Shown here piece after piece: positions 7,653 to 15,913 of a DNA stretch of 64,000 bases. This DNA is from Actinacidiphila alni (GTDB taxonomy: Bacteria > Actinomycetota > Actinomycetes > Streptomycetales > Streptomycetaceae). The notes under the pieces are model-generated. The model made no database searches, had not been told where the DNA came from, and saw only the letters and a list, made by a program, of their open reading frames with translations. Where the stretch lies: NCBI RefSeq assembly GCF_900112845.1, contig NZ_FONG01000021.1, positions 86,516-150,515 of the forward strand, in the 5' to 3' direction. Both the position numbers and the translations under genes were made by a program. How positions within the stretch are numbered: position 1 is the stretch's first letter; every line of letters begins with the position of its first letter.

Positions 7653-8807
7653 TCAGCGATCTTCCGGTTCCGCCGGGGTCCCCGCCTGCGGCGCGGCGGC
7701 CTTCAGCAGCCTACGGCGGCGCAGCATCACCAGCGGCACCGCGCCGAGGAAGCCCGCGGCGGCCGGGGCGAGGCTGCCCTCGGCATTGATGCCCGGCTGG
7801 TCGAAGGTGCCCGGGATGGAGAGCCAGTCCCAGCGGTTGATCGGCCAGGCCACCGTGATGGCGCGGCCGACGACCTCGTTGTCCGAGACCGTGCCGCCGC
7901 CGGGCAGCGTCATGTGATACCGGGAGTCCAGCGAGTCCTGGCGGTGGTCGCCCATCACCCAGATCCGGTTCTTGGGCACGGTGATCTTGAACGGCCGGTC
8001 CGGCGTGCAGGGGGTGTTGCCCGCGAACACATACGGCTCGTCCAGCGCCTTGCCGTTGACCTTGACCGGTCCGGTGCCGCTGCACTCGACCGTGTCGCCG
8101 CCGACGCCGATGACCCGCTTGATCAGGTCCTTCTCCTCGGCGGACGGCATCAGGCCGATGAAGCTGAGGCCCTTCTGGATGCCCTTGGTCACCGCATTGC
8201 CGCCGGCCGGCGGATTCTCGCCGAGCCAGCCGCCCGGGTCGTGGAAGACGACGACCTCGCCGCGGGTCGGCTTGGAGCCGAACCACGGGGTGAGCTTGTC
8301 GACCAGGACGCGGTCGCCGCGCTCCAGGGTGTGCTGCATGGAGTCGGACGGGATGGAGAACGCCTGCACCAGGAAGGTCTTGATCAGCAGTGCGAGGACG
8401 AGGGCGATGCCGACCAGCAGCGGCAGCTCCTTCCAGAAGGAGCGCTGCTTGCCCGACGAGCCGCCCGACGGGCGCGACGGTTCGCCGTCGCCCGGGTCGT
8501 CGGGACCGCCGGGACCCGCGGGAAGGCCCTCGGGCAGGCCGCCGGGACCGCCGGAGCGGTCGGCCGGGCCCGGGACGTCAGCGGGACCGCCGGGACCCGT
8601 GGGGCCCTCCGGGGTCACCCCGTCCGTACCGTCCGGATCGCCGGGCTGCGGCCCGCCGCCGTACCCCGTGCCGTATCCGGTCCCGTCCGCGGGTTCGGGG
8701 ACTCGGCCATCGGCCGCCGGCCCGTTGACGGGGGGCGCCGCGGCATCCCCCTTCTCGGGCTCGCCGGATCCAGACCGTGCGCCGACCACCAGGTCCCCCA
8801 CATCCAC
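7653..8807 (-). CDS. sipY: Type I signal peptidase (SipY-like)
   Basis: A 384-residue signal peptidase. The first ~120 residues are a Gly/Pro-rich, probably disordered cytoplasmic tail; a transmembrane segment (about 127-147) precedes catalytic Ser156 in SIPSDSMQHTLERGD. The Lys is in LIKRVIGVGGD and box E is MGDHRQDSLDSRYH. The C-terminus ends in a short hydrophobic/Arg segment. GTG 8807 was chosen because GGAG sits six bases upstream and codon bias in 8578-8807 favours this frame over the overlapping sipX frame. Confidence 0.87.
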   Translation of the reverse strand: MDVGDLVVGARSGSGEPEKGDAAAPPVNGPAADGRVPEPADGTGYGTGYGGGPQPGDPDGTDGVTPEGPTGPGGPADVPGPADRSGGPGGLPEGLPAGPGGPDDPGDGEPSRPSGGSSGKQRSFWKELPLLVGIALVLALLIKTFLVQAFSIPSDSMQHTLERGDRVLVDKLTPWFGSKPTRGEVVVFHDPGGWLGENPPAGGNAVTKGIQKGLSFIGLMPSAEEKDLIKRVIGVGGDTVECSGTGPVKVNGKALDEPYVFAGNTPCTPDRPFKITVPKNRIWVMGDHRQDSLDSRYHMTLPGGGTVSDNEVVGRAITVAWPINRWDWLSIPGTFDQPGINAEGSLAPAAAGFLGAVPLVMLRRRRLLKAAAPQAGTPAEPEDR

Positions 8808-9837
8808 TCCTCACTCCAGTCCGCCGCCCGCCCCGTCGCCGGCGCAGGCCCACCACTCCCATAACGAGCGGGAGTTCCGCAGGAGTCGGTATCTGGCTCG
8901 TTCCTTGACCGTTGTTGACCTGGGCCACCCTAGCCGCCCCGGCTGTGGCGTCCGTGCCCGCGGCCCTCGGGTCGGGGACGGACGAGAAGGTGCCCGGTTC
9001 CTTCAGTCGCTCCCAGTGACCGAGCGGCCAGGCGATGACGAACGCCCTGCCCACCACCAGGTTGAGCGGAATCGTGCCGTCCCCCGGCTTGTCCATGTGG
9101 TAGCGGGAGTCGGCGGAGTCCGAGCGGTGGTCGCCCATCACCCACAGCCGCCCCTGGGGGACGTGCACGGTGAACGGCCGCTCGGACGGCGGATTCCCGG
9201 TGTACAGATACGGCTCGGTGAGCGGCACCCCGTTGACGGTGATCCGCCCGGACGCGTCGCAGCACTTGACGGTGTCGCCGCCGACGCCGATGACCCGCTT
9301 GATCAGGTCCTGCTCGTTGGAGGACGGCAGCAGGCCGATGAAGGTGAAGAACTGTTTCACCTGCTTGATCACCACAGGGTCGGGCTTCTTCTGCTCCTCG
9401 GGCGGCAGCCAGCCGCCGGGGTCCTTGAAGACCACGACGTCACCGCGGTGCGGCTCGGCGCCGAACCAGGGGGTGAGCTTGTCGACCAGCACCCGGTCGC
9501 CGATCTTGATGGTCTGTTCCATCGATCCGGACGGGATCACGAACGCCTGGAGCAGGAACGTCTTGAGCACCAGCGCGATCAGCAGCGCGACCATGACCAG
9601 CAGCGGCACTTCCCTGGCCAGCGAGCGGCGGCGCTTGCGCTTGACCTTGCGGGCCAGTCTGCGGCGCTCGATCCGGGTGGTGCCGGTCGGGCCCGCGGGC
9701 GCGCCGCCCGGCTGGGACGGGACGGCGGGGTGCGAGCCGGTGCCACTGCCCGTACCGCCGGCGCCGTTGCCCGTACCGCCCTCGCCGGGCGCGGGCGCGC
9801 GGTGGTGCCCGTAGCGGGGCCTGCCGCGGTTACCCAT
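8578..9837 (-). CDS. sipX: Type I signal peptidase (SipX-like) with run-on C-terminus
   Basis: A 419-residue open frame with a normal signal peptidase core: transmembrane segment about 77-98, catalytic Ser105 in VIPSGSMEQTIKIGD, Lys in LIKRVIGVGGD, and box E MGDHRSDSADSRYH. After ELPLVMGVVGL (near 8855) the sequence becomes Arg/Gly-rich and continues 230 bp into sipY, out of frame with it. This tail looks like off-frame translation. The functional protein probably ended just before sipY (about 340 residues), as SipX proteins of about 320 residues do. A lost stop, a small indel or a sequencing error are all possible. The start overlaps the sipW end by 8 bp. Confidence 0.8.
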   Translation of the reverse strand: MGNRGRPRYGHHRAPAPGEGGTGNGAGGTGSGTGSHPAVPSQPGGAPAGPTGTTRIERRRLARKVKRKRRRSLAREVPLLVMVALLIALVLKTFLLQAFVIPSGSMEQTIKIGDRVLVDKLTPWFGAEPHRGDVVVFKDPGGWLPPEEQKKPDPVVIKQVKQFFTFIGLLPSSNEQDLIKRVIGVGGDTVKCCDASGRITVNGVPLTEPYLYTGNPPSERPFTVHVPQGRLWVMGDHRSDSADSRYHMDKPGDGTIPLNLVVGRAFVIAWPLGHWERLKEPGTFSSVPDPRAAGTDATAGAARVAQVNNGQGTSQIPTPAELPLVMGVVGLRRRRGGRRTGVRSGCGGPGGRRTVWIRRAREGGCRGAPRQRAGGRWPSPRTRGRDRIRHGVRRRAAARRSGRYGRGDPGGPHGSRRSR

Positions 9838-10597
9838 GGTGACCCGCGGCGGGTGCGGGGACGGCGGAGAAGGTCCCGGGGCGGCGCAGCTTGGTCCAGT
9901 GGCCGAAGGGCCAGCCGATCCACTCGGCGCGGCCGATCACCTTGCCCACGGGTACGGTGCCGCCGCCGGGGTCGCCGAGGTGGTCCCGGGAGTCGCGGGA
10001 GTCGTCCCGGTGATCGCCCATCACCCACAGCCTTCCGTCCGGCACCACGATGTCGAACGGTACCCGCGAGGGCACGTCCCCGGGGAAGAGGTAGCCCTCG
10101 TCCAGCGGCTGTCCGTTCACCAGCAGCCTGCCCCGCTTGTCGCAGCAGGTGACCCGGTCGCCGCCGACACCGATGACGCGCTTGACGTAGTCGGTGCCGC
10201 CGCTCTGGCTGAAGGAGCCGTTCCCGTCGAAGACGATCACGTCACCGCGCCGCGGGTGCCCGCCGAATCGATACGCCAGCTTGTTCACCAGCACCCGGTC
10301 GCCGACCCGCAGGGTGTTCTCCATGGAGCCGCTGGGCACTTGGAAGGGCTGGACGACATAGGTGCTCACCAGCAGCAGCGCCACCACGCAGCCGACCGCG
10401 AGCAGCACCGTACGCCGCCACTCGCGCCACCACCGGGCCGCCCGGCCCGGCCCCGGCTCCGTTTCCTGTTCCAGACTCGGTTCCTGCCCCGGACTCGGTT
10501 CCTGTCCCGGCACGACGGAACGCGACCGCTCCTCCGGGTCCGCCTCGACGGCGGGGGAGGAACGGTCGCGTTCCGGAAGTGTCGCTTCGCTGTCCAT
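9830..10597 (-). CDS. sipW: Type I signal peptidase (SipW-like)
   Basis: A 255-residue signal peptidase. An acidic/Pro-rich N-terminal tail carries a short repeat (GQEPSPGQEPS). One transmembrane segment (about 62-82) leads to catalytic Ser91 in QVPSGSMENTLRVGD; Lys is in DYVKRVIGVGGD and box E is MGDHRDDSRDSRDH. There is no C-terminal transmembrane segment, which in S. lividans distinguishes SipW from the other three. It is the first sip gene after rplS, 33 bp downstream, and its end overlaps sipX. Confidence 0.89.
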   Translation of the reverse strand: MDSEATLPERDRSSPAVEADPEERSRSVVPGQEPSPGQEPSLEQETEPGPGRAARWWREWRRTVLLAVGCVVALLLVSTYVVQPFQVPSGSMENTLRVGDRVLVNKLAYRFGGHPRRGDVIVFDGNGSFSQSGGTDYVKRVIGVGGDRVTCCDKRGRLLVNGQPLDEGYLFPGDVPSRVPFDIVVPDGRLWVMGDHRDDSRDSRDHLGDPGGGTVPVGKVIGRAEWIGWPFGHWTKLRRPGTFSAVPAPAAGHHG

Positions 10598-10630
10598 CGA
10601 GGCCAGAGCTTATCCGGCCTTCCCATGGAT

Positions 10631-10981
10631 TCAGTTGTCGCGCTTCTCCTTGATCTTCGCGGCCTTGCCGCGCAGCTCACGGAGGTAGTAGAGCTTCGCG
10701 CGGCGGACGTCACCGCGGGTGACGACCTCGATCTTCTCGACGATCGGGGTGTGCACCGGGAAGGTGCGCTCGACGCCGACGGAGAAGCTGACCTTGCGGA
10801 CCGTGAAGGTCTCGCTGATGCCCGCGCCCTGGCGGCGGATGACGACGCCCTTGAACTGCTGCACACGGGAGCGGTTGCCCTCGATGACGCGCACGTGGAC
10901 GTTGACGGTGTCGCCGGGGCGGAAGGCCGGGACGTCGGTGCGCAGCGAGGCGCTGTTGACGCTGTCGATCAGATTGGGCAC
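10631..10981 (-). CDS. rplS: 50S ribosomal protein L19
   Basis: A 116-residue L19, found at the 30S/50S interface. The family core is present: LRTDVPAFRPGDTVNVHVRV, GNRSRVQQFKGVVIRRQGAG, VERTFPVHTPIVEKIEV and LYYLRELRGKAAKIKE. The frame is open to 11008, but GTG 10981 with GAGGAAG ten bases upstream gives exactly the usual length and N-terminus (LIDSVNSASLRTD). It lies in the rpsP-khpA-rimM-trmD-rplS block and is separated from trmD by 130 bp, which could hold its own promoter or a leader. Confidence 0.95.
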   Translation of the reverse strand: MPNLIDSVNSASLRTDVPAFRPGDTVNVHVRVIEGNRSRVQQFKGVVIRRQGAGISETFTVRKVSFSVGVERTFPVHTPIVEKIEVVTRGDVRRAKLYYLRELRGKAAKIKEKRDN

Positions 10982-11111
10982 AGGATTCTGCTTCCTCGCC
11001 GATGCCACAGGTCATCGACGGAACGTCGGGAGAGAGATGACGGTCGCTGCCGCGTCGGGCGGACGTCGTTCCCCCTGTGGCAGGGGCGCGCGCCGGACGG
11101 ACAGCAGCGGC

Positions 11112-11933
11112 TCATTCTTCCACGTCGTCCGGGGTTGGCCCAAATCGGCCGTCGGGGCCCTGCCGCCAGCCCAGGATGGAGAGCATCTCGCGGTCCTTCT
11201 TGTCGAACGCCGCCGGGTCGCAACGCGCCACCAGGTCGGGCCGGTTGGCGACCGTACGGCGCAGCGCCTCGTCCCGCCGCCAGCGCGCGATCTTCCCGTG
11301 GTGGCCGCTGAGCAGCACCTCGGGGATGCCGCGGCCGCGCCACTGCGGGGGCTTGGTGAAGACCGGGCCCTCCAGCAGATTGGCCATCGGGCCCGGTGCG
11401 AAGGAGTCGTCGCGGTGCGACTCGGCGTTGCCGAGGACGCCGGGCAGCAGCCGGGCGACGGCCTCGGTGATCACCAGGACCGCCGCCTCGCCGCCGGCCA
11501 GCACATAGTCGCCGATGGAGACCTCGTGGACCGGCAGCCGGGTCGCGTACTCGGCGGTGACGCGGGTGTCGATGCCCTCGTAGCGGGCGGGGGTGAAGAT
11601 CAGCCAGGGGCTGGCCGACAGCTCCACGGCGAGCGCCTGTGTGAACGGCCGGCCGCCGGGGGTGGGGACGACCAGGGCCGGGGTGCGCGCGCCCGCCTCG
11701 TACCCGTCGGCGAGGGTCTGGTCGAGCGCGTCGCCCCAGGGGCCGGTCTTCATGACCATGCCGGGGCCGCCGCCGTACGGGGTGTCGTCCACGGTGTTGT
11801 GCCGGTCGTACGCCCAGCCGCGCAGGTCGTGCACGCGGACGTCGAGCAGGCCGGCCGCCCGCGCCTTGCCGACCAGCGAGACGTTCAGCGGTTCCAGGTA
11901 CTCGGGGAAGATCGTGACGACGTCGATCCGCAT
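11112..11933 (-). CDS. trmD: tRNA (guanine-N1-)-methyltransferase TrmD
   Basis: A 273-residue SPOUT enzyme that methylates G37 in tRNAs reading CCN, CUN and CGG, preventing +1 frameshifts. Seen: MRIDVVTIFPEYLEPL, VDDTPYGGGPGMVMK, the knot region RYEGIDTRV and SIGDYVLAGGEAAVLV, and LLSGHHGKIARWRR near the C-terminus. ATG 11933 starts at the family N-terminus; the open frame continues to 11978. The gap to the rimM stop is one base, so the two are likely co-translated. Confidence 0.96.
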   Translation of the reverse strand: MRIDVVTIFPEYLEPLNVSLVGKARAAGLLDVRVHDLRGWAYDRHNTVDDTPYGGGPGMVMKTGPWGDALDQTLADGYEAGARTPALVVPTPGGRPFTQALAVELSASPWLIFTPARYEGIDTRVTAEYATRLPVHEVSIGDYVLAGGEAAVLVITEAVARLLPGVLGNAESHRDDSFAPGPMANLLEGPVFTKPPQWRGRGIPEVLLSGHHGKIARWRRDEALRRTVANRPDLVARCDPAAFDKKDREMLSILGWRQGPDGRFGPTPDDVEE

Positions 11934-11934
11934 C

Positions 11935-12519
11935 TCAGGCGCCGCCCGCCGCGTCGGCCTCTTCACCGTCCGCGTCATCGGCGTCGCGGGCAGACGCGAC
12001 CTCCGCGTCCGCCTCGTCCAGCAGCCCCGGCGGCGGGTCGATCACCGCGCGCTGCTCCTCCAGGTCGATCTCCGGCACGATCTCGCCGACGAACGGGACC
12101 AGCACCTCGCTGCCGTCAGGGCGTTCGACGACCAGCAGGTCCTGGTACGGCAGGTGGCTGATCTCGGTGATCCGGCCGACCGCGCGGCCGTCGACCGTCA
12201 CCACGTCGAGGTCGATGAGCTGATGGTCGTAGAACTCCTCGGGGTCCTCCGGGGTCTGCTCCGGGTCGACCTCGGCGATCAGCAGCGTATTGCGCAGCGC
12301 CTCGGCCGCGTTGCGGTCCGCGACGCCTTCGAAGCGCAGCATCAGCCGGCCGCTGTGCACCCGGCCGGTGGCGATGGTCAGCGGGCCCGCGCTCGCCGGG
12401 TCGGTGGCCAGGACGGCGCCGGGCGCGAGCCGCAGCTCGGGCTCGTCGGTGCGCACCTCGACACTGACCTCGCCCTTGATCCCGTGGGCGCGGCCGATCC
12501 TGCCGACTACCAGCTGCAT
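11935..12519 (-). CDS. rimM: Ribosome maturation factor RimM
   Basis: A 194-residue 30S assembly factor that binds S19. It starts MQLVVGRIGRAHGIKGEV, the family signature; the PRC-barrel half contains EFYDHQLIDLDVV and SEVLVPFVGEIVPEIDL. The last ~30 residues are an acidic Asp/Ala/Glu tail that is longer than in most bacteria and probably disordered. It follows khpA after 113 bp and precedes trmD by one base, as in most actinobacteria. Confidence 0.94.
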   Translation of the reverse strand: MQLVVGRIGRAHGIKGEVSVEVRTDEPELRLAPGAVLATDPASAGPLTIATGRVHSGRLMLRFEGVADRNAAEALRNTLLIAEVDPEQTPEDPEEFYDHQLIDLDVVTVDGRAVGRITEISHLPYQDLLVVERPDGSEVLVPFVGEIVPEIDLEEQRAVIDPPPGLLDEADAEVASARDADDADGEEADAAGGA

Positions 12520-12632
12520 GTACGGCTCACTCTCAGACTTCCGGGGACAACGATGCGATGCCGAACGCGGCGCGGGCCGGGAGCGGCGACTGCCACCCCC
12601 GGCCCGCGCCGGTGTTCTCTGTGTCGGCCCGC

Positions 12633-12872
12633 TCAGCGAACCTGGTCCACGTCGACGAGATCGACGCGGACACCACGGCCGCCGAGGGCGCCCACGACGG
12701 TGCGCAGCGCACGGGCGGTCCGGCCGTTGCGGCCGATCACCTTGCCGAGGTCGTCGGGGTGCACCCGGACCTCGAGCACGCTTCCGCGGCGCAGTGTGCG
12801 CATGCCCACCTGCACATCGTCGGGATTGTCGACGATGCCCTTCACGAGGTGCTCAAGAGCCTCCTCGAGCAT
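12633..12872 (-). CDS. khpA: KH-domain RNA-binding protein KhpA
   Basis: A 79-residue single KH-domain protein. The GxxG loop is IGRNGR in DDLGKVIGRNGRTARAL, and the C-terminus ends in RVDLVDVDQVR. In Firmicutes KhpA pairs with KhpB (EloR) to bind sRNAs and control cell elongation; the partner is not in this window. The gene lies two bases after rpsP, so it should be translated from the rpsP message. Confidence 0.93.
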   Translation of the reverse strand: MLEEALEHLVKGIVDNPDDVQVGMRTLRRGSVLEVRVHPDDLGKVIGRNGRTARALRTVVGALGGRGVRVDLVDVDQVR

Positions 12873-12874
12873 GC

Positions 12875-13318
12875 TCAGGCCTCGGTGGACTCGGCCGCGG
12901 CCGGGGCCTCGGCGGTGTCATCGGCCTTCTTGTCGGACTTCTTCGCCTTCGGGGTGATCGCCTCACCCTTGGGCTCGTCCGCGGTGTCCTTGGCGGCGGC
13001 CTCGAACAGGGCGCGCTTGTCGGCCTTCGGCTCGGCGACGAGCAGCGGCGCCGGGGCGGGCTCGCCCTTGTACTTCTGCCAGTCGCCGGTCAGCTTCAGG
13101 ATGGCGAGCACGGGCTCGGTCGGCTGGGCGCCGACGGAGAGCCAGTACTGCGCGCGGTCCGAGTCGACCTCGATGCGCGAGGGGTTCTGCACCGGGTGGT
13201 ACAGGCCGATCTCCTCGATGGCCCGGCCGTCACGGCGGGTACGGGAGTCGGCGACGACGATGCGGTAGTGAGGCGAACGGATCTTGCCCAGACGCTTCAG
13301 CTTGATCTTGACTGCCAC
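12875..13318 (-). CDS. rpsP: 30S ribosomal protein S16
   Basis: A 147-residue S16. The core is AVKIKLKRLGKIRSPHYRIV, RDGRAIEEIGLYHP and YWLSVGAQPTEPV. The usual S16 is ~80-90 residues; the extra C-terminal ~55 residues are Lys/Ala/Glu-rich, a common actinobacterial extension. GTG 13318 begins at the standard N-terminus; the preceding sequence has GGAGAA. It is the first gene of the ribosome-maturation block. The 149-bp gap upstream of it should carry the operon promoter. Confidence 0.95.
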   Translation of the reverse strand: MAVKIKLKRLGKIRSPHYRIVVADSRTRRDGRAIEEIGLYHPVQNPSRIEVDSDRAQYWLSVGAQPTEPVLAILKLTGDWQKYKGEPAPAPLLVAEPKADKRALFEAAAKDTADEPKGEAITPKAKKSDKKADDTAEAPAAAESTEA

Positions 13319-13467
13319 GGGAGTGGGTTCTCCTGGAATTGACGTGTTTGGGCACAGCGGACTCCCACGTGGGGTTGCGGGAGTCGTCGCGCCCGGTGGA
13401 CGCGTCAGCCGAAGGAGAGAGGGTTCCTGCACGGCTGTCGAGTTCTCGACTGGACATTCTGCCACAC

Positions 13468-14058
13468 TCAGCCGACGCCGACGACCTCCGGGATACGGAA
13501 GGGCTGCCCGCAGGCGCCGCACATGATGGGCGCCTGGGCCAGCACCGACGGGACGACGCGGACATTGCGCCCGCAGTCGCACACGGCCTTGACGCGTACG
13601 CCGCCGCCGGACGAACCGTGCCGGGCCGCGGGGCCGCGGAAGGAACGGGCGGTGTCGGCGGTGGTCGCCACGCTGTGCGCCTTGAGGGCGCGCTGCAGCC
13701 GGTCGATGGTGACCCGGTACCGCTTGCGGGTGTCCGGGCGCATCACCACGAGCGAGAAGCCGCTGCTCGGGTGCGGTTCCTCGGCATGGTCCAGGCCCAT
13801 TTCGTCGGCGATCGCGAGGAAACGGCGGTTGTGATAGCGGCCGGCGCGCGAGGTGTCACGGATGCCGCGGGCAGCGGCGATCCCGTGCACGGCCTCGTGC
13901 AGCAGCCTTTCGAAGGAGAGTTCGTTGCCACAGGCGGACGACGACTCTCCGATGAGGGACTCGGGCGCGGCCAGGTCGGGCAGCTCGGGGTGGTGCCGTT
14001 GAATATCGGCCCACGCGACTGCCAGCTCGGCGGCGAGAACAGGTGGTGTCGTGCTCAC
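13468..14058 (-). CDS. SprT-like zinc metallopeptidase-domain protein
   Basis: A 196-residue protein. The motif LLHEAVHGIAAARG contains HExxH (metal-binding His and catalytic Glu), followed by a GRYHNRRF segment that resembles the third-ligand region of the SprT/Spartan family. Near the C-terminus CDCG and MCGACGQPF form a putative zinc ribbon (CxC...CxxC). Eukaryotic Spartan cleaves DNA-protein crosslinks; the bacterial function is unknown. GTG 14058 gives a sensible N-terminus; the frame is open far upstream but loses its codon bias there. Leftward and convergent with nothing; 149 bp from rpsP. Confidence 0.75.
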   Translation of the reverse strand: MSTTPPVLAAELAVAWADIQRHHPELPDLAAPESLIGESSSACGNELSFERLLHEAVHGIAAARGIRDTSRAGRYHNRRFLAIADEMGLDHAEEPHPSSGFSLVVMRPDTRKRYRVTIDRLQRALKAHSVATTADTARSFRGPAARHGSSGGGVRVKAVCDCGRNVRVVPSVLAQAPIMCGACGQPFRIPEVVGVG

Positions 14059-14267
14059 GCCGTGACAACGAGCCGGGCGCTCCCGGTGTTCCGATACCGG
14101 GCTACCGTAAATAATTTGCACTGATCGGTCAGTTCCGGATGATGCGCATGACGAAGGGCGGGTGCACAGGTCTGTGGTGAACCCGCACACCCGCCCCATC
14201 GGCGGACGATTGCCGTATTCCGTACGCTGCTTTTCGGTCAGCGGACGCCCGGCGGCCGGCTGAGCGC

Positions 14268-15680
14268 TCAGTAGGCGCGCGCGCAGATCGCCAGCGTGCC
14301 CGGAGAGTCGTCGGCGTCCGGCACCGAACCGTCCGGCGAGACCAGGCAGCGCACGGAAACGCCCTGCTCGGCGAGCTTGGCCTCGCCCTCCGGGCCGAGG
14401 TCGGCCCACGGGATGCGGGCCCAGCCGGTGGCGGCGGCCTCGACGGCCTCCTCGATGGACGTGACGTCCACGGTGCGGGACAGCCGGCGCTCGCGCGCCT
14501 CGCGCAGCAGCGTCGCCTGGTCCTCGTCCAGCACCTTGGGCAGCAGGTCGGCCAGCGTGTCGATGGCGACCGGCTCCTTGCCCCCGGGGATCCGGCGGGC
14601 CAGCATCGCGGTGCCGGCCTCCAGGTCGCGCGGCCCGATCTCGACCCGGACCGGTACGCCCTTCAGCTCCCAGTCCACGGCCCGGCGGCCGAACGGGGTG
14701 TCGGTGCGGTCGTCCACGTGGACGCGCAGGCCCGCCGCGCGCAGCGCCGCGCCGATCTCCCGCACCTTGGCGACGACTTCCTCGTCGCCCTTGATCGCCA
14801 GCACCACGACCTGGGTCTGCGCCAGCCGCGGCGGCACCCGCAGGCCGTTGTCGTCGCCGTGCATCATCACCAGGGCGCCGATCATCCGCGTGGTGCTGCC
14901 CCAGGAGGTCTGCCAGACGTGCTCCTGGGCGCCGTCCTTGGACAGGTACTGGGTGTTGAACGCCTTGGCGAAGTTCTGCCCCAGCTCATGGCTGGTGCCC
15001 AGCTGCAGCGCCTTGCCGTCGCCCATCATCCCTTCCAGGGTGAGGGTGTTGATGGCGCCGGCGAACCGCTCCTTGGCGGTCTTGCGGCCCAGCACGACGT
15101 CCATCGCGAGCACGTTCTCCATGAAGTCCGCGTAGACGTCCTTCTGGATGCGGGCGGCGTAGGCGCGGGCGTCCTCGTACGTGGCGTGGGCGGTGTGGCC
15201 CTCCTGCCAGAGGAATTCGGTGGTGCGCAGGAACAGCCGCGGGCGCAGCTCCCAACGGACCACGTTCGCCCACTGGTTGATCAGCAGCGGCAGGTCGCGG
15301 TAGCTCTGCACCCACTTGGAGAAGTATTCGTTGATGATCGTCTCGGAGGTCGGCCGGACGACGATCGGCTCCTCCAGCTCCTTGCCACCGCCGTGCGTGA
15401 CGACCGCGAGCTCGGGCGCGAAGCCCTCGACGTGCTCGGCCTCGCGGGTCAGGTAGGACTGCGGGATGAAGAGCGGGAAGTACGCGTTCTGCGCGCCCGC
15501 CTCCTTGATCCGCGCGTCCATGTCCTGCTGCATCCGCTCCCACAGGCCGTAGCCGTAAGGCCGGATGACCATGGTGCCGCGCACCGGGCCGTTGTCGGCC
15601 AGCTCGGCCTTGCTGATCAGGTCCTGGTACCAGCGCGGGAAATCGTCCGCCTGGGGGGTGAGAACGGGAGCCTTTGCCAT
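14268..15680 (-). CDS. proS: Prolyl-tRNA synthetase, archaeal/eukaryal-type architecture
   Basis: A 470-residue class II synthetase charging tRNA-Pro. Motif 2 region is seen in RWELRPRLFLRTTEFLWQEG, and class II core segments in VVRPTSETIINEYFSKWV and QTSWGSTTRMIGALVMMHGD. The anticodon-binding domain follows (VRVEIGPRDLEAG). There is no ~180-residue INS editing insertion typical of bacterial ProRS (usually ~570 residues), and the protein ends in Tyr, as in archaeal/eukaryal-type enzymes. ATG 15680 starts MAKAPVLTPQADDFPRWYQD. Many streptomycetes also carry a bacterial-type ProRS, which cannot be checked here. Confidence 0.92.
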   Translation of the reverse strand: MAKAPVLTPQADDFPRWYQDLISKAELADNGPVRGTMVIRPYGYGLWERMQQDMDARIKEAGAQNAYFPLFIPQSYLTREAEHVEGFAPELAVVTHGGGKELEEPIVVRPTSETIINEYFSKWVQSYRDLPLLINQWANVVRWELRPRLFLRTTEFLWQEGHTAHATYEDARAYAARIQKDVYADFMENVLAMDVVLGRKTAKERFAGAINTLTLEGMMGDGKALQLGTSHELGQNFAKAFNTQYLSKDGAQEHVWQTSWGSTTRMIGALVMMHGDDNGLRVPPRLAQTQVVVLAIKGDEEVVAKVREIGAALRAAGLRVHVDDRTDTPFGRRAVDWELKGVPVRVEIGPRDLEAGTAMLARRIPGGKEPVAIDTLADLLPKVLDEDQATLLREARERRLSRTVDVTSIEEAVEAAATGWARIPWADLGPEGEAKLAEQGVSVRCLVSPDGSVPDADDSPGTLAICARAY

Positions 15681-15913
15681 GACGCAGATGTTACGGCCCC
15701 GCCCGCCCCGAGCGTGAATCGGCCGGTCGGCGCGGACCCGGGGCAGCGCGCGCGGGCGTACGGCCGCGGCGCCCGGGCGGGTGCCTTCAAAAATGGGCAC
15801 TCCGGACCCTGGACGGCGTCCGCATTCAGCAGTTGTCTGGCTTTCGGGGACGCAAGCGGCAGGACCGGCAGCACGGGGGCAAAACGACAGCGCACATCTG
15901 ATTGGGGCGGTCG

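Noticed and set aside
6569..10631. Signal-peptidase cluster as a recent tandem duplication
   Set aside because: Four sip genes in a row are normal for Streptomyces and the proteins are well diverged.
11009..11111. Ribosomal-protein leader for rplS
   Set aside because: Some dyad symmetry (GGAACGTCG and CGTCGTTCC) is present but does not form a convincing known L19 leader; too weak to call.
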